Source: Micromonospora sp. WMMD882
GTDB lineage: Bacteria > Actinomycetota > Actinomycetes > Mycobacteriales > Micromonosporaceae
NCBI RefSeq assembly: GCF_027497255.1
Contig: NZ_CP114903.1
Coordinates: forward strand, 6,200,001 to 6,264,000
DNA: 64,000 nucleotides
Direction: 5' to 3'
This document shows, piece by piece, positions 1-11,973 of the stretch. The position numbers were made by a program, and so were the translations under genes. Under the pieces are notes generated by a model. The model saw only the letters and a program-made list of their open reading frames with translations, did no database searches and had not been told where the DNA came from. Every line of letters starts with the position of its first letter. The first letter of the stretch is position 1.

Positions 1-2
1 AG

Positions 3-308
3 CGGGCGGTGCGGGCGGTGGCCCACGGCGAGGTGCTGTTGGCGTCGCGGGTCGCCGCCCGGGCGGTGGAGCGGCTCTGCGCCGGACGCGTCGACGCGCC
101 CCCGCCGTTTCCGGAGCTGACCGGTCGGGAGCGGCAGGTGCTCGACCTGGTCGCCCAGGGGCTGGGCAACGTGCTGGTCGCCCGGCGGCTGTCGGTGAGC
201 CCGAAGACGGTCCGCAACCATCTCTCCAATGTGCTGCACAAGCTCCAGGCCACCGACCGGGGCCAGGCGATCCGGCTGGCCCGCCGGGCCGGGCTGGGCC
301 GGCTCTGA
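3..308 (+). CDS. LuxR/NarL-family response regulator, C-terminal part (5' end outside window)
   Basis: The reading frame is open from the first bases of the window, so this is the 3' end of a longer gene. The visible protein holds a complete LuxR-type helix-turn-helix: LTGRERQVLDLVAQG, then a recognition helix around SPKTVRNHLSNVLHKLQ. In this family an N-terminal receiver or sensor domain precedes this DNA-binding domain. It would act as a transcriptional activator or repressor in the cytoplasm. The usual AEIA of the second helix reads VLVA, a mild variation. The N-terminal partner domain cannot be seen, so a full NarL-type regulator is inferred. Confidence 0.8.
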   Translation, partial: RAVRAVAHGEVLLASRVAARAVERLCAGRVDAPPPFPELTGRERQVLDLVAQGLGNVLVARRLSVSPKTVRNHLSNVLHKLQATDRGQAIRLARRAGLGRL

Positions 309-639
309 GCCCGGGCCGGGCTGGGCTGGGCCGCTTCCGAGCCCGGGCCGGGCCGGCGTTGAGGCTGCGGCTGGCCGACCTGACCTGGGCGCGGGTCCGC
401 GCCGGTCCGGGCTGAGCTGCGTGAACCTGCGCGTGGGATCGTTCCCAGAAACCCGTACGAACGCGGATAGTCGTGATGACTGTGCCTATTGTCACCGAAC
501 GGACCCACAGGGGCGGCCGGTCGCTTAACCTTCGCCCACCGGTGGCCCGTCCGACCTGCGCGTTCGTGGCGTTCGGCCCGTGGCGACCGGCGAGCGAACT
601 CTCGTCAAGTGTCCAACGGCGTACGCGTGGGAGGTTCTG
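309..639. other. Intergenic region upstream of ppdK
   Basis: I see no gene here. Just after the LuxR stop a 15-base G+C-rich unit (GAGCCCGGGCCGGGC) occurs twice about 35 bases apart. A short inverted repeat, TGGGA-tcgt-TCCCA, lies at 434-447 and could be a regulatory site. The ppdK start is set by GGGAGG five bases before the GTG at 640. Confidence 0.5.
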
Positions 640-3348
<2,709 letters not shown>

Positions 3349-3840
3349 TCAGACCGGTGGACGTCGCCAGGCCGGCGCGGCGCGCAGCAGGTGCCGGGGA
3401 ACCGTCGCCATCGGCGTGCGGGTGACCAGCGGGCGGGGCACGACCGGCGTGGGGACGGCGTACCCGACCCGGTGCGCGTCGACGATCTCGCCGACCCGCC
3501 CGGCCGCCGCCCGCGCCGGCTCGCGCAGCGCCCCGGGGTCGGCCTGCGCGCCGACGACCAGGACCAGCAGCGCGTGCCCGCCGGCCGGGTGCACGACCAC
3601 GTGACCGGCCGTCGTCCGGACCACCTGCTCGCGGAACTCGCCCTGCTCCACCGCGAGGGCGAACCGCTGGCCGAGGCCGAAGCTCGCGGCGGCGAGCGCG
3701 GCGAGGTGGGTGGCCGCCGGCTCGGTCAGGTCGCTGGCGACCAACAGACCGTCCGTGCCGGCCAGGACGACGCCGGACACCTCGGGCCGACCGGCCCGCA
3801 GCAGCCGCAACTCCGCGTCGATCAACGCGTCAGCGTCCAC
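3349..3840 (-). CDS. Roadblock/LC7 domain protein
   Basis: This 163-residue protein has a roadblock/LC7 fold over its first 110 residues: DALIDAELRLLRAGRPEV, then SGVVLAGTDGLLVASDL, then VVHPAGGHALLVLVVG. Such proteins in actinomycetes act with small MglA/Ras-like GTPases and histidine kinases in conserved signalling cassettes. No GTPase or kinase partner gene is beside it, so its partner is unknown. The GTG start was chosen because GGGAGGG lies about six bases upstream; a longer frame begins further out without such a site. The C-terminal 50 residues are proline and arginine rich and look disordered. Confidence 0.75.
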   Translation of the reverse strand: MDADALIDAELRLLRAGRPEVSGVVLAGTDGLLVASDLTEPAATHLAALAAASFGLGQRFALAVEQGEFREQVVRTTAGHVVVHPAGGHALLVLVVGAQADPGALREPARAAAGRVGEIVDAHRVGYAVPTPVVPRPLVTRTPMATVPRHLLRAAPAWRRPPV

Positions 3841-4118
3841 GATCGCCCTCCCGGGTGCTCGGGTCACCGCCGCGTGGCGTCGGTGACGTTCCGCTCCTGG
3901 GACGTTACCGGCGGCCACTGGTCCCCGTGGTCCCGCAGCGGTCCGCGATCGGTCCACACCTCCAGGCCCGTTCGGTCGATGCGTGCTCCGCCGAACCGTC
4001 GCTCCGGCTGGGAGGGTGGGGGTGACCTGGGTCGGTCGTCGTCACCGCGCCGGCCGCCGCCGGTCGGCGTAACCTGGGCTGGCCCGAGACACCGTGGTCC
4101 GCAGCGAAGGAAGGCCCG

Positions 4119-4250
4119 ATGACCAGCGTGGGGGAGCGCCCGACGAGCGACGCCGATGGTCCGGCCCGACGCGCCCGCCGGTGGGCCGGGCCCGCCGGCC
4201 CCGGGGGGAACGGGTTCCGCGTGTTCCGCCAGCGCGAGCAGACCGGCTGA
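4119..4250 (+). CDS. Short frame (43 aa) overlapping the dgt 5' end; leader or displaced N-terminus
   Basis: An ATG preceded by a good ribosome site (GAAGGAAGG, about five bases away) opens a 43-residue frame that begins MTSVGERPTSDADGPARR and stops inside the dgt 5' region in a different frame. The dgt frame itself has no comparable ribosome site at its first ATG. The short frame is either a translated leader, the true N-terminus joined to dgt by a frameshift, or chance. I cannot decide between these from sequence alone. Confidence 0.3.
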   Translation: MTSVGERPTSDADGPARRARRWAGPAGPGGNGFRVFRQREQTG

Positions 4251-5520
4251 GCGGGCGGTGGACCCCGACGTCGACCCGGCGGCTGCCGTGGCCCGCCCGG
4301 GCGACGGCGACACGCGGCGGTGGGTGGCCGAGTCGCCGAAGGACACCGGGCACGGTCGCGGCCCGTACGAGCGGGACCGGGCGCGGGTGCTGCACTCGGC
4401 GGCGTTCCGTCGGCTCGCCGCGAAGACCCAGGTGCACACCGCCGGCACCGACGACTTCCTGCGTACCCGGCTGACCCACTCGCTGGAGGTGGCGCAGATC
4501 GCCCGGGAGATGGGCGCCCGCCTGGGCTGTGATCCGGACGTGGTGGACGTCGCCGGGCTGGCCCACGACCTGGGGCACCCGCCGTTCGGGCACAACGGCG
4601 AGGCGGCCCTGGACGCGCTGGCCGCCGAGTGCGGCGGATTCGAGGGCAACGCGCAGACCCTGCGCGTGCTCACCCGGTTGGAGGCCAAGGTGCTCGCCCC
4701 GGACGGCACGTCGGCCGGGCTCAACCTGACCCGGGCGTCCCTCGACGCGGTCAGCAAGTATCCCTGGCCGCGCCGCCCCGGCCAGGTGAAGTTCGGCGTG
4801 TACCCGGACGACCGGGCGGTCTTCGACTGGCTGCGGGCCGGCGCGCCCACCGGTCGACGCTGCCTGGAGGCGCAGGTCATGGACTGGGCCGACGACGTGG
4901 CGTACTCGGTGCACGACGTGGAGGACGGCATCCACGGCGGGTACGTCACGCTCCGGCCGCTGCGGCACGACGCCGACGAGCAGGCGGCCCTCTGCGCGGA
5001 CGTGGCGGCGGTCTACTCCGGGGAGTCCGCCGCGGACCTGGCCGACGTGCTGGCGGAGCTGCTCGCCGACCCGGTGCTCGCCCCGGTCGTCGACCACGAC
5101 GGCAGCCATCGGGCGCAGGTGGCGCTGAAGGCGACGACCAGCATGCTGACCGGGCGGTTCGTGGCCGCGGCGGTGGCGGCGACCCGGGAGCGGTACGGCC
5201 CCGGGCCGCACCACAGGTACGCCGCCGACCTGGTCGTGCCCCGCCGCACGCGCGCCGAGTGCGCGCTGCTCAAGGGCATCGCTCTGCGGTACGTGATGCG
5301 CGGTCCCGGGGCGGGCGCCCGGTACGCCCGCCAGCGGGAGCTGCTGGGCGGGCTGGTGGCGGCGCTGGTGGCGCGGGGCGGGGACGCCCTGGACCCGGTG
5401 TTCGCGCCGTGGTGGCGGGCCGCCCCGGACGACGCCGCCCGGCTGCGGGTGGTGGTCGACCAGGTCGCGTCGCTGACCGACCCGGCCGCGGTGGCCTGGC
5501 ACCGTCGACTGGTCACCTGA
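4156..5520 (+). CDS. dgt: Deoxyguanosinetriphosphate triphosphohydrolase-like protein (dGTPase)
   Basis: This HD-superfamily enzyme hydrolyses dGTP, or dNTPs more generally, to the nucleoside and triphosphate and so controls dNTP pools. The metal-binding HD residues are visible as LTHSLEVAQIARE, the HD pair in AHDLGHPPFGHNGE, and the downstream aspartate in MDWADDVAYSVHDVEDG. The conserved N-terminal block YERDRARVLHSAAFRRLAAKTQV lies near residue 72, after a low-complexity leader. The start is uncertain: the first in-frame ATG is at 4156, a later GTG at 4258 is possible, and neither has a strong ribosome site. dGTPase is often found close to dnaG in actinobacteria, as here. Confidence 0.88.
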   Translation: MVRPDAPAGGPGPPAPGGTGSACSASASRPAERAVDPDVDPAAAVARPGDGDTRRWVAESPKDTGHGRGPYERDRARVLHSAAFRRLAAKTQVHTAGTDDFLRTRLTHSLEVAQIAREMGARLGCDPDVVDVAGLAHDLGHPPFGHNGEAALDALAAECGGFEGNAQTLRVLTRLEAKVLAPDGTSAGLNLTRASLDAVSKYPWPRRPGQVKFGVYPDDRAVFDWLRAGAPTGRRCLEAQVMDWADDVAYSVHDVEDGIHGGYVTLRPLRHDADEQAALCADVAAVYSGESAADLADVLAELLADPVLAPVVDHDGSHRAQVALKATTSMLTGRFVAAAVAATRERYGPGPHHRYAADLVVPRRTRAECALLKGIALRYVMRGPGAGARYARQRELLGGLVAALVARGGDALDPVFAPWWRAAPDDAARLRVVVDQVASLTDPAAVAWHRRLVT

Positions 5521-5621
5521 GCCACCCGCCCGCCCTGACGCCGTCGACCGACCGTCCGACGCCCCGCCCGGGGCCGTCGACCGACCGTCCGTCGTCGTCG
5601 GGGCGGGGTTAGCCTGACGCC

Positions 5622-6455
5622 ATGAGCGACCGTCCGAAGAAGGTCACCACCGCCCACGTCGTCCGCGCCGACCGCCTCACCCGGTACGTGATCCGCCTGG
5701 TCGTGGGCGGTGACGAGCTGGTCGGCCTGCCGCTGGGCGAGCACACCGACCACTACGTGAAGCTGCTGTTCCCCCGGCCCGGGGTGTCGTATCCGACGCC
5801 GTTCGACCTCGCCGCGATCCGCCGGGACCTGCCCGCCGAGCAGTGGCCCCGGCTGCGGGCGTACACCGTGCGGGCCTGGGATCCGGTGGCGGCCCGGATG
5901 ACCATCGACATCGTGCACCACGGCGACGAGGGGGTGGCCGGTCCGTGGGCGGCCGGGTTGCGGCCCGGCGACCCGGTCCACTTCACCGGCCCCGGCGGCG
6001 CGTACGCGCCGAGCCCGGAGGCCGACTGGCACCTGCTCGTCGGCGACGAGAGCGCCCTGCCGGCGATCGCGGCGGCGCTGGAGCGGCTGCCGGCCGGCGT
6101 GCCGGCCCGGGTCTTCGTGGAGGTCGACGGGCCGGCGGACGAGCAGCCGCTGCCCAGTCCCGGCGCGGTCGACCTGGTCTGGCTGCACCGGGGCGACCGG
6201 CCGGTCGGCGAGGCCCTGGTCGACGCGGTCCGCGCGCTGGCGTTCCCGTCGGGCGTGGTGCACGCCTTCGTGCACGGTGAGGCGACCTTCGTCCGGGAGC
6301 TGCGCAGGCTGCTGCGCGTCGAGCGGGGGGTGTCCCGGGAGATGCTGTCGATCTCCGGCTACTGGCGGCGTGGCTTCGACGACGAGGGCTGGCGGTCGAG
6401 CAAGCCGGACTGGAACCGTCAGATCGAGCGGGAGGAGACCGCCGCGATCCACTGA
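5622..6455 (+). CDS. Siderophore-interacting protein (FAD/NAD(P)H ferric-siderophore reductase)
   Basis: This 277-residue flavoprotein is expected to reduce ferric siderophores in the cytoplasm and release iron. The FAD-binding beta-barrel contains the RAYTVRAWD motif. The SIP-type nucleotide domain shows HLLVGDESALPAIAAALE. The family-specific C-terminus LSISGYWRRGFDDEGWR is complete. There is no siderophore gene next to it. The gap upstream contains two copies of CGTCGACCGACCGTCCG with no obvious role. The ATG follows closely on a G-rich stretch, and the frame begins cleanly at MSDRPKKVTTAHVV. Confidence 0.92.
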   Translation: MSDRPKKVTTAHVVRADRLTRYVIRLVVGGDELVGLPLGEHTDHYVKLLFPRPGVSYPTPFDLAAIRRDLPAEQWPRLRAYTVRAWDPVAARMTIDIVHHGDEGVAGPWAAGLRPGDPVHFTGPGGAYAPSPEADWHLLVGDESALPAIAAALERLPAGVPARVFVEVDGPADEQPLPSPGAVDLVWLHRGDRPVGEALVDAVRALAFPSGVVHAFVHGEATFVRELRRLLRVERGVSREMLSISGYWRRGFDDEGWRSSKPDWNRQIEREETAAIH

Positions 6456-6544
6456 GCCCGGGGTGGAAGGGCATCCGGCATCGGGATGAGGATGACGAAT
6501 GGTATGCATGGCGCATCATTCGCGATTCTGGCAGGGTGGGCAGC

Positions 6545-8176
6545 ATGGTCGAGGAGAAGTCACGTCCCGCGAGCCGGGCCGCCGACCCCCTGGTGCTCGC
6601 GCTCGGCGTCGGCGGGGTGCTGGCCGTGGTCGTCTGGGGCGTGGCCGGCCGGGACTCCCTGGCCTCGTTCGGCACCTCCGGCCTGGCCTGGGTGATCGAC
6701 ACCTTCGGCTGGTTCTTCGTGGTGGCCGCGGACGCGTTCCTGGTGCTCGCCGTGGTGCTCGCGGTGTCCCGGTTCGGTCGGGTCCGGCTCGGCGCCGACG
6801 ACGAGGAGCCGGAGTTCTCCGGCCTCGCCTGGGTGGCCATGATGTTCAGCGCCGGCATGGGCATCGGTCTGGTCTTCTTCGCCGTGGCCGAGCCGATCCA
6901 GCACTACGCCACGCCACCGCCGGCCAGCGGGGTCGAGCCGCAGACCGGCGCGGCCGGGGCGGCGGCCATGCAGTACACCCTCTTCCACTGGACCCTGCAC
7001 CCGTGGGGCATCTACGCCGTGGTGGCGCTCGCGCTGGCGTACTCGACCTTCCGGCGGGGTCGGGACAACCGGATCTCGGCGGCCTTCACCCCGCTGCTCG
7101 GTCGGCGGGCCGACGGCGTGGCCGGTCGGGTGATCGACCTGCTGGCCGTCTTCGCCACCGTCTTCGGCTCGGCGACCAGCCTGGGTCTCGGCGCGCTCCA
7201 GGTCGCCGCCGGGCTGGACCTCGTCGCCGGGGTGCCGGACACCACCACCGTCGAGCTGGTGGTGATCGGAGCGTTGACGCTGGCCTTCGTCGTCTCCGCC
7301 TTCTCCGGCCTGCACCGGGGCATCAAGTGGCTCTCCACCACGAACGTGCTGCTGGCGGTCGGGCTGCTGCTGTTCGTCTTCGTGCTCGGCCCGACCATCT
7401 ACACCCTGGAGGTCCTGCCCGCCGCCGTCGGCGACTACCTGAGCGACCTGGTCACCATGTCCACCCGGACCGGGGCGTTCTCCGACCCGTCCTGGCTCGG
7501 CGGCTGGACGATCTTCTACTGGGCCTGGTGGATCTCCTGGGCGCCGTTCGTCGGCGTCTTCATCGCCCGGATCTCCCGGGGTCGGACCATCCGGCAGTTC
7601 CTGATCGGGGTGCTGCTCGTGCCGAGCGGGGCCAGCGCGGTCTGGTTCGCGGTGCTCGGCGGCAGCGCGCTGCGCGCCCAGGCCACCGGCGCCCGGGACC
7701 TGGTGGCCGACGCGGCGGCCAGCAGCGAGCAGGCGCTGTTCGGGCTGCTCGACACGCTGCCGCTGGCCACCGTCACCAGCGTGCTGGCCATGGTGCTGAT
7801 CTCGATCTACTTCGTGACCAGCGCCGACTCCGCCTCGCTGGTGCTCGGCTCGCTGAGCTCCCGGGGGGCGCTGCGGCCGTACCGGCCGGTGGTGGTCCTC
7901 TGGGGGGTGCTGATCGGCGCGGTCGCCGCGGTGCTGCTGCTGGTCGGCGGGCTCGACGCGTTGCAGCAGGCCACCATCATGGTGGCCCTGCCGTTCGTGG
8001 TGGTGATGCTCGGTCTCGCCGTGGCGCTGCTGCGCGACCTGGCCCGGGATCCGCTGGTCCAGCCGACCCGGACCCGCCGCCCGGCCGGCCTGGCCACGGC
8101 GGTGCGGGCCGCCCGGTCGTACGAGGACGAGGACCCGCCCTCGGTCACCCGGCACTTCTGGCGGCGCGGCTCCTGA
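6545..8176 (+). CDS. BCCT-family glycine betaine/choline/carnitine transporter
   Basis: This is a 12-helix secondary transporter of about 543 residues for quaternary-ammonium osmolytes at the cytoplasmic membrane. Diagnostic BCCT segments are MMFSAGMGIGLVFFAVAEP, the tryptophan-containing HWTLHPWGIYAVVALALAY, and FYWAWWISWAPFVGVFIARISRGRT. The C-terminal tail is short (about 35 residues after the last helix), so a long osmosensory tail like that of BetP is absent. I prefer the ATG at 6545, preceded by GGGTGGG; an in-frame GTG lies nine bases upstream. Which osmolyte it carries cannot be told from the sequence. Confidence 0.93.
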   Translation: MVEEKSRPASRAADPLVLALGVGGVLAVVVWGVAGRDSLASFGTSGLAWVIDTFGWFFVVAADAFLVLAVVLAVSRFGRVRLGADDEEPEFSGLAWVAMMFSAGMGIGLVFFAVAEPIQHYATPPPASGVEPQTGAAGAAAMQYTLFHWTLHPWGIYAVVALALAYSTFRRGRDNRISAAFTPLLGRRADGVAGRVIDLLAVFATVFGSATSLGLGALQVAAGLDLVAGVPDTTTVELVVIGALTLAFVVSAFSGLHRGIKWLSTTNVLLAVGLLLFVFVLGPTIYTLEVLPAAVGDYLSDLVTMSTRTGAFSDPSWLGGWTIFYWAWWISWAPFVGVFIARISRGRTIRQFLIGVLLVPSGASAVWFAVLGGSALRAQATGARDLVADAAASSEQALFGLLDTLPLATVTSVLAMVLISIYFVTSADSASLVLGSLSSRGALRPYRPVVVLWGVLIGAVAAVLLLVGGLDALQQATIMVALPFVVVMLGLAVALLRDLARDPLVQPTRTRRPAGLATAVRAARSYEDEDPPSVTRHFWRRGS

Positions 8177-8275
8177 CCGCCGCCCGCCGGGTCCGTCGAC
8201 GGCGGTCACCCCTCCGAACCCCGCCGGGCCGGTCGCCGGTCCGGCAGGGCAGGATGTACGCCGAGGGGGTGACCG

Positions 8276-10135
8276 ATGGCGGGACGGATCCGGGACGAGG
8301 ACATCGCGCTGGTCCGGGAGCGCACCTCGATCGGGGACGTCATCTCGGAGACGGTCACCCTGCGCTCGGCCGGCGGCGGCAACCTCAAGGGCCTCTGCCC
8401 GTTCCACGACGAGAAGAGCCCCTCGTTCAACGTCTCGCCGGCCCGTAACGTCTTCTACTGCTTCGGCTGCGGCGTCGGCGGCGACGCGATCAAGTTCCTG
8501 ATGGACGCCGAGCACCTCAGCTTCGTCGAGTCGGTGGAGCGGCTGGCCGCCCGCGCCGGCATTCAGCTCCGGTACGTCGAGGACGGCAAGCCGGCGCCGC
8601 GCGCGCGGCAGCAGCAGGGCCAGCGGCAACGGCTGGTCGCCGCGCACGCCGCCGCCGCCGAGTTCTACGCCGCCCAGCTCGGCACGGCCGGGGCCCGTCC
8701 GGCCCGCGAGTTCCTCGCCGAGCGCGGTTTCGACCGGGCCGCCGCCCAGCGGTACGGCTGTGGTTTCGCCCCGGACGCCTGGGACCTGCTCACGAAGCAT
8801 CTGCGTCAGCAGGGGTTCAGCCACGACGAGCTGGTCACCGCCGGGCTGTCCCGGCCGGCCCGGTCCGGCTCGCTGATCGACCGGTTCCGCCGCCGGCTGC
8901 TCTGGCCCATCCGGGACCTCGCCGGCGACGTGATCGGTTTCGGGGCGCGCAAGCTGTTCGACGACGACGACGGACCGAAGTACCTGAACACCCCCGAAAC
9001 GCCGATCTACAAGAAGTCGCACGTGCTGTACGGCCTCGACCAGGCCAAACGGGAGATCGCCAGGCAGGGGCGGGTGGTGGTCGTCGAGGGGTACACCGAC
9101 GTGATGGCCTGCCACCTGGCTGGCGTGAGCACCGCCGTGGCGACCTGCGGCACCGCCTTCGGCGCGGACCACATCGGCGTGCTGCGCCGGCTGCTGCTGG
9201 ACACCGACGACGTGGCCGGCGAGGTCATCTTCACCTTCGACGGGGACGCCGCCGGCCAGAAGGCCGCGCTGCGCGCCTTCGACGACGACCAGCGGTTCGT
9301 CGGGCGGACGTTCATCGCGGTCAGCCCGGACAACATGGACCCGTGCGAGCTGCGGCTGGCAAAGGGCGACCTGGCCGTCCGGGATCTGGTGGCCCGCCGC
9401 GAGCCGCTCGTGGACTTCGCGTTGCGGCACGTGATCAGCCGGTTCGACCTGGACACCGTGGACGGTCGGGTGGAGGCGATGCGCCGGGCCGCCCCGCTGG
9501 TGGCGAAGCTCAAGGACGCCGAGAAGCGTCCCGAGTACGTCCGCAAGCTTGCCGGTGACCTCGGCATGGAGATCGAGCCGGTGCAGCGGGCGGTGGCCGC
9601 CGCCGGGGCCGATCCGGGCCGGGAGGGGCGTCCCGCGCCGGTCCGGCGGGGGCCGGCGGTGGACAGCCCGCAGTCGATGGTCGAGCGGGAGGCGCTGAAG
9701 CTGGCCCTCCAGGAGCCGGTGCTGGCCGGCCCGATGTTCGACGCGGTCGACGCGGACGCGTACCGGCATCCGGTACACCAGGTGGTGCGGTCGGCGGTCG
9801 CGGCGGTCGGCGGGGTGACGGCGGCGACCGGCGGGGCGGTCTGGATCGGCCAGGTCCAGGACGCCTGCCCCGACCTGGGCGCGCAGGCGCTGGTCGCCGA
9901 GCTGGCGGTGGAGCCGCTGCGGATCGACGGCGAGCCCGATCCCCGGTACGTGTCGGTCACGCTGGCCACGTTGCAGTGGGGCTCGGTGACCGGCCGGATC
10001 AGGGAGCTCAAGTCCAGGATCCAGCGGGTGAACCCGGTGGCGGAGAAGGACGAGTACTTCGCGCTCTTCGGGGAGCTGCTGTCGTTGGAGCAGCACGCCC
10101 GGGCGCTGCGCGAGCAGGCGGCGGGAGGTCTGTGA
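8276..10135 (+). CDS. dnaG: DNA primase
   Basis: This 619-residue protein synthesises RNA primers at the replication fork. The N-terminal CHC2 zinc ribbon is intact, with Cys41, His44, Cys62 and Cys65 (GLCPFHDEKSP and FYCFGCGVGGD). The catalytic core has the basic DVIGFGARKL segment, then the Toprim domain with EGYTDVMACH near residue 271 and the acidic metal site FTFDGDAAGQKA. The C-terminal 150 residues form the helicase-binding domain. The ATG at 8276 gives the canonical start MAGRIRDEDIALVRE. The stop overlaps the next gene by one base (TGATG), so the two are translationally coupled. Confidence 0.97.
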   Translation: MAGRIRDEDIALVRERTSIGDVISETVTLRSAGGGNLKGLCPFHDEKSPSFNVSPARNVFYCFGCGVGGDAIKFLMDAEHLSFVESVERLAARAGIQLRYVEDGKPAPRARQQQGQRQRLVAAHAAAAEFYAAQLGTAGARPAREFLAERGFDRAAAQRYGCGFAPDAWDLLTKHLRQQGFSHDELVTAGLSRPARSGSLIDRFRRRLLWPIRDLAGDVIGFGARKLFDDDDGPKYLNTPETPIYKKSHVLYGLDQAKREIARQGRVVVVEGYTDVMACHLAGVSTAVATCGTAFGADHIGVLRRLLLDTDDVAGEVIFTFDGDAAGQKAALRAFDDDQRFVGRTFIAVSPDNMDPCELRLAKGDLAVRDLVARREPLVDFALRHVISRFDLDTVDGRVEAMRRAAPLVAKLKDAEKRPEYVRKLAGDLGMEIEPVQRAVAAAGADPGREGRPAPVRRGPAVDSPQSMVEREALKLALQEPVLAGPMFDAVDADAYRHPVHQVVRSAVAAVGGVTAATGGAVWIGQVQDACPDLGAQALVAELAVEPLRIDGEPDPRYVSVTLATLQWGSVTGRIRELKSRIQRVNPVAEKDEYFALFGELLSLEQHARALREQAAGGL

Positions 10136-10656
10136 TGGGGCTGTTCCAGCGTCGGCGCAGACTTCCGGCCGCGCGCCGGCCGGCGTTGGCGGCGCACGAG
10201 CGGGTGCTCGCCTGGGCCGGGGTCGGTGACTCCGGCGACGGCGTGGTGGCCGCCACCAATCTGGGGCTCTGGCTGCCCGGCCGGGCCGAGCGGCTGGGAT
10301 GGCACGACGTCCTCAAGGCGGTGTGGTCCGGGCGGGAGCTGACCGTGACCCCGGCCGAGCCGGTCGCGGAGCGGGACGGCTGGCTGGTGGTCGCCGACGC
10401 GCCCGTGCTGACGTACCTGCTGCTCGACCCGGGGGAGTTGCCGCACCAGGTGCGCGCCCGGGTGACGAAGTCGGTGGGGTACACCGCGCACCATCAGGTG
10501 CCCGGCGGGGCGGGTCGGATCGCCGCCCGGCGGGTGCCCGGCGTGGACGGGTTGACGTGGACGGTCCGCTACGACCCGGGCACCCCGGTCGACGACCCCG
10601 AGGTGGTCGCGGAGACCGGTCGACTGGTGGCTGCCGCCCGGTCCGCCCTCGCCTGA
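10135..10656 (+). CDS. Conserved hypothetical protein coupled to dnaG
   Basis: This 173-residue protein starts at the ATG that overlaps the dnaG stop (TGATG). It begins with a basic stretch (GLFQRRRRLPAARRP) followed by alternating beta strands such as GVVAATNLGLWLPG and WLVVADAPVLTYLLL, and shows no signal peptide or membrane helix. I do not recognise a named domain. The close coupling to dnaG suggests coordinated expression, but a replication role is only inference. The small size and strand pattern resemble a PH-like or beta-barrel fold, which I cannot confirm. Confidence 0.7.
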   Translation: MGLFQRRRRLPAARRPALAAHERVLAWAGVGDSGDGVVAATNLGLWLPGRAERLGWHDVLKAVWSGRELTVTPAEPVAERDGWLVVADAPVLTYLLLDPGELPHQVRARVTKSVGYTAHHQVPGGAGRIAARRVPGVDGLTWTVRYDPGTPVDDPEVVAETGRLVAAARSALA

Positions 10657-10742
10657 TCACCATTTTGTTTCCGGCCTGTTCCGAATAGTCGACAGGGCCG
10701 ACGGAAAAGATGATCAGTCACGCCGAGTGACTTGGCGCACAC

Positions 10743-11866
10743 CTCCGGCTCGACCGGCAACTCCCCTTCCTCGACCGGTTCGCGCCCCACGGTCTCGCGC
10801 CCTCGGCGCTGTGGCCCGCGTTCGGCATGACCGAGACCTGCGCCGGCAGCATCTACTCCACCGACTTCCCGGCCGCCGACACCGGCCAAAAGTTCGCCAA
10901 CCTCGGCACCTGCGTGCCCGGCCTGCGGATGCGCGTGGTGGACGACCAGGACCGCGAGCTGCCCCCCCCGGCCAGGTGGGCGAGCTCCAGCTCACCGGCC
11001 CGATGGTCACCCCCGGCCACCACCGCGACGAGCCGGCCACCCGGGCCGCCTTCACCGCCGACGGCTGCCCGCCGGTTGGGCGTGACGGATCTGGAGATCA
11101 TCACGGTGCCGACCGCGCCGAGCGTCCGCGCCCTGGCCGCGCGGCCCACCGACGACGCCGCCGTCCAACGGCCGTACGACCCGGTCGTCACGTTGCAGGG
11201 CAGCGGGGACAGGACGCCGCTGTTCTGCGTGCACCCCGGGGTCGGCGAGGTGCTGGTCTTCGTGAACCTCGCCAGGTACTTCGTCGGCGACCGGCCGTTC
11301 CACGCGCTGCGGACCCGGGGCTTCAACGCCGGCGAGACCCCGTTCGCCAGCATGGCCGAGATGGTCGACACGTACCTCACGGCCATCCGGTCCCGGCAAC
11401 CGCACGGCCCGTACGCGGTCGCCGGCTACTCGTACGGCGGGGCGGTGGCCTTCGAGATCGCCAAACGGCTGGAGGCCGAGGGCGAGCGGGTCGACTTCGT
11501 CGGCAGCTTCAACCTGCCACCGCACATCAAGTACCGGATGAACGAGCTCGACTTCGTCGAGACCGCCACCAACCTGGCGTTCTTCCTCGCACTGATCGAC
11601 AAGAGACAGTCCCTCGACCTGCCCGACCAGCTCCGTGGGCTACCCCGCGAGGAGCAGTTGGCCCACCTCGTCGGCATCGCGCCCAAGGAACGGCTGGCCG
11701 AGCTGGACCTCGACCTGGCCAAGTTCACCGCCTGGGCGGAGCTGGCCGACCGGCTCACCGACCTGGGCCGCCGTTCACGGCGCAGGCCGAGGCGTCCCTG
11801 GCGGCGGCCCTCGACGCCGTCCGCGACCTCGCGGGGTCGAGCGCCGGGCCGTCGGCGTCGCGGTGA
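10743..11866 (+). pseudogene. Decayed AMP-ligase/adenylation - carrier - thioesterase gene (NRPS/PKS-like remnant)
   Basis: Pieces of a large megasynthase-type protein lie here in different frames. The first piece is the core of an acyl-AMP ligase or adenylation domain: LDRFAPHGLAPSALWPAFGMTE, then NLGTCVPGLRMRVVDDQDREL. The frame then breaks at a run of eight C (about 10963-10970); the next family block, PPGQVGELQLTGPMVTPG, is in the +2 frame. After a further break near 11070 a carrier-domain tail (PTAPSVRALAA) leads into a thioesterase domain with FCVHPGVGEV and the nucleophile motif GYSYGGAVAFE. A third break near 11765 places the C-terminus in another frame. The lack of a start and these breaks argue that it is inactive. 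Confidence 0.8.
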
Positions 11867-11973
11867 TCGTCCCGGCCGGCCCCCGGCCCGGATCGGCCTG
11901 ACCACCGGCGACGGCCTACCGGACCGGCCGTCGCCCCCATCCGACACACCGACACCTCGCCCCGGGAGGCTCC

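Noticed and set aside
6560..10096. Very long open frame on the minus strand (over 1,100 codons) across the BCCT and dnaG genes
   Set aside because: It is antisense to two clear genes, its sequence is rich in Arg, Pro, Gly and His with no domain pattern, and such frames are expected in DNA above 70% G+C.
10743..11866. Functional NRPS module
   Set aside because: Domains are incomplete, lie in several frames and lack a start; at best the thioesterase part could still fold.
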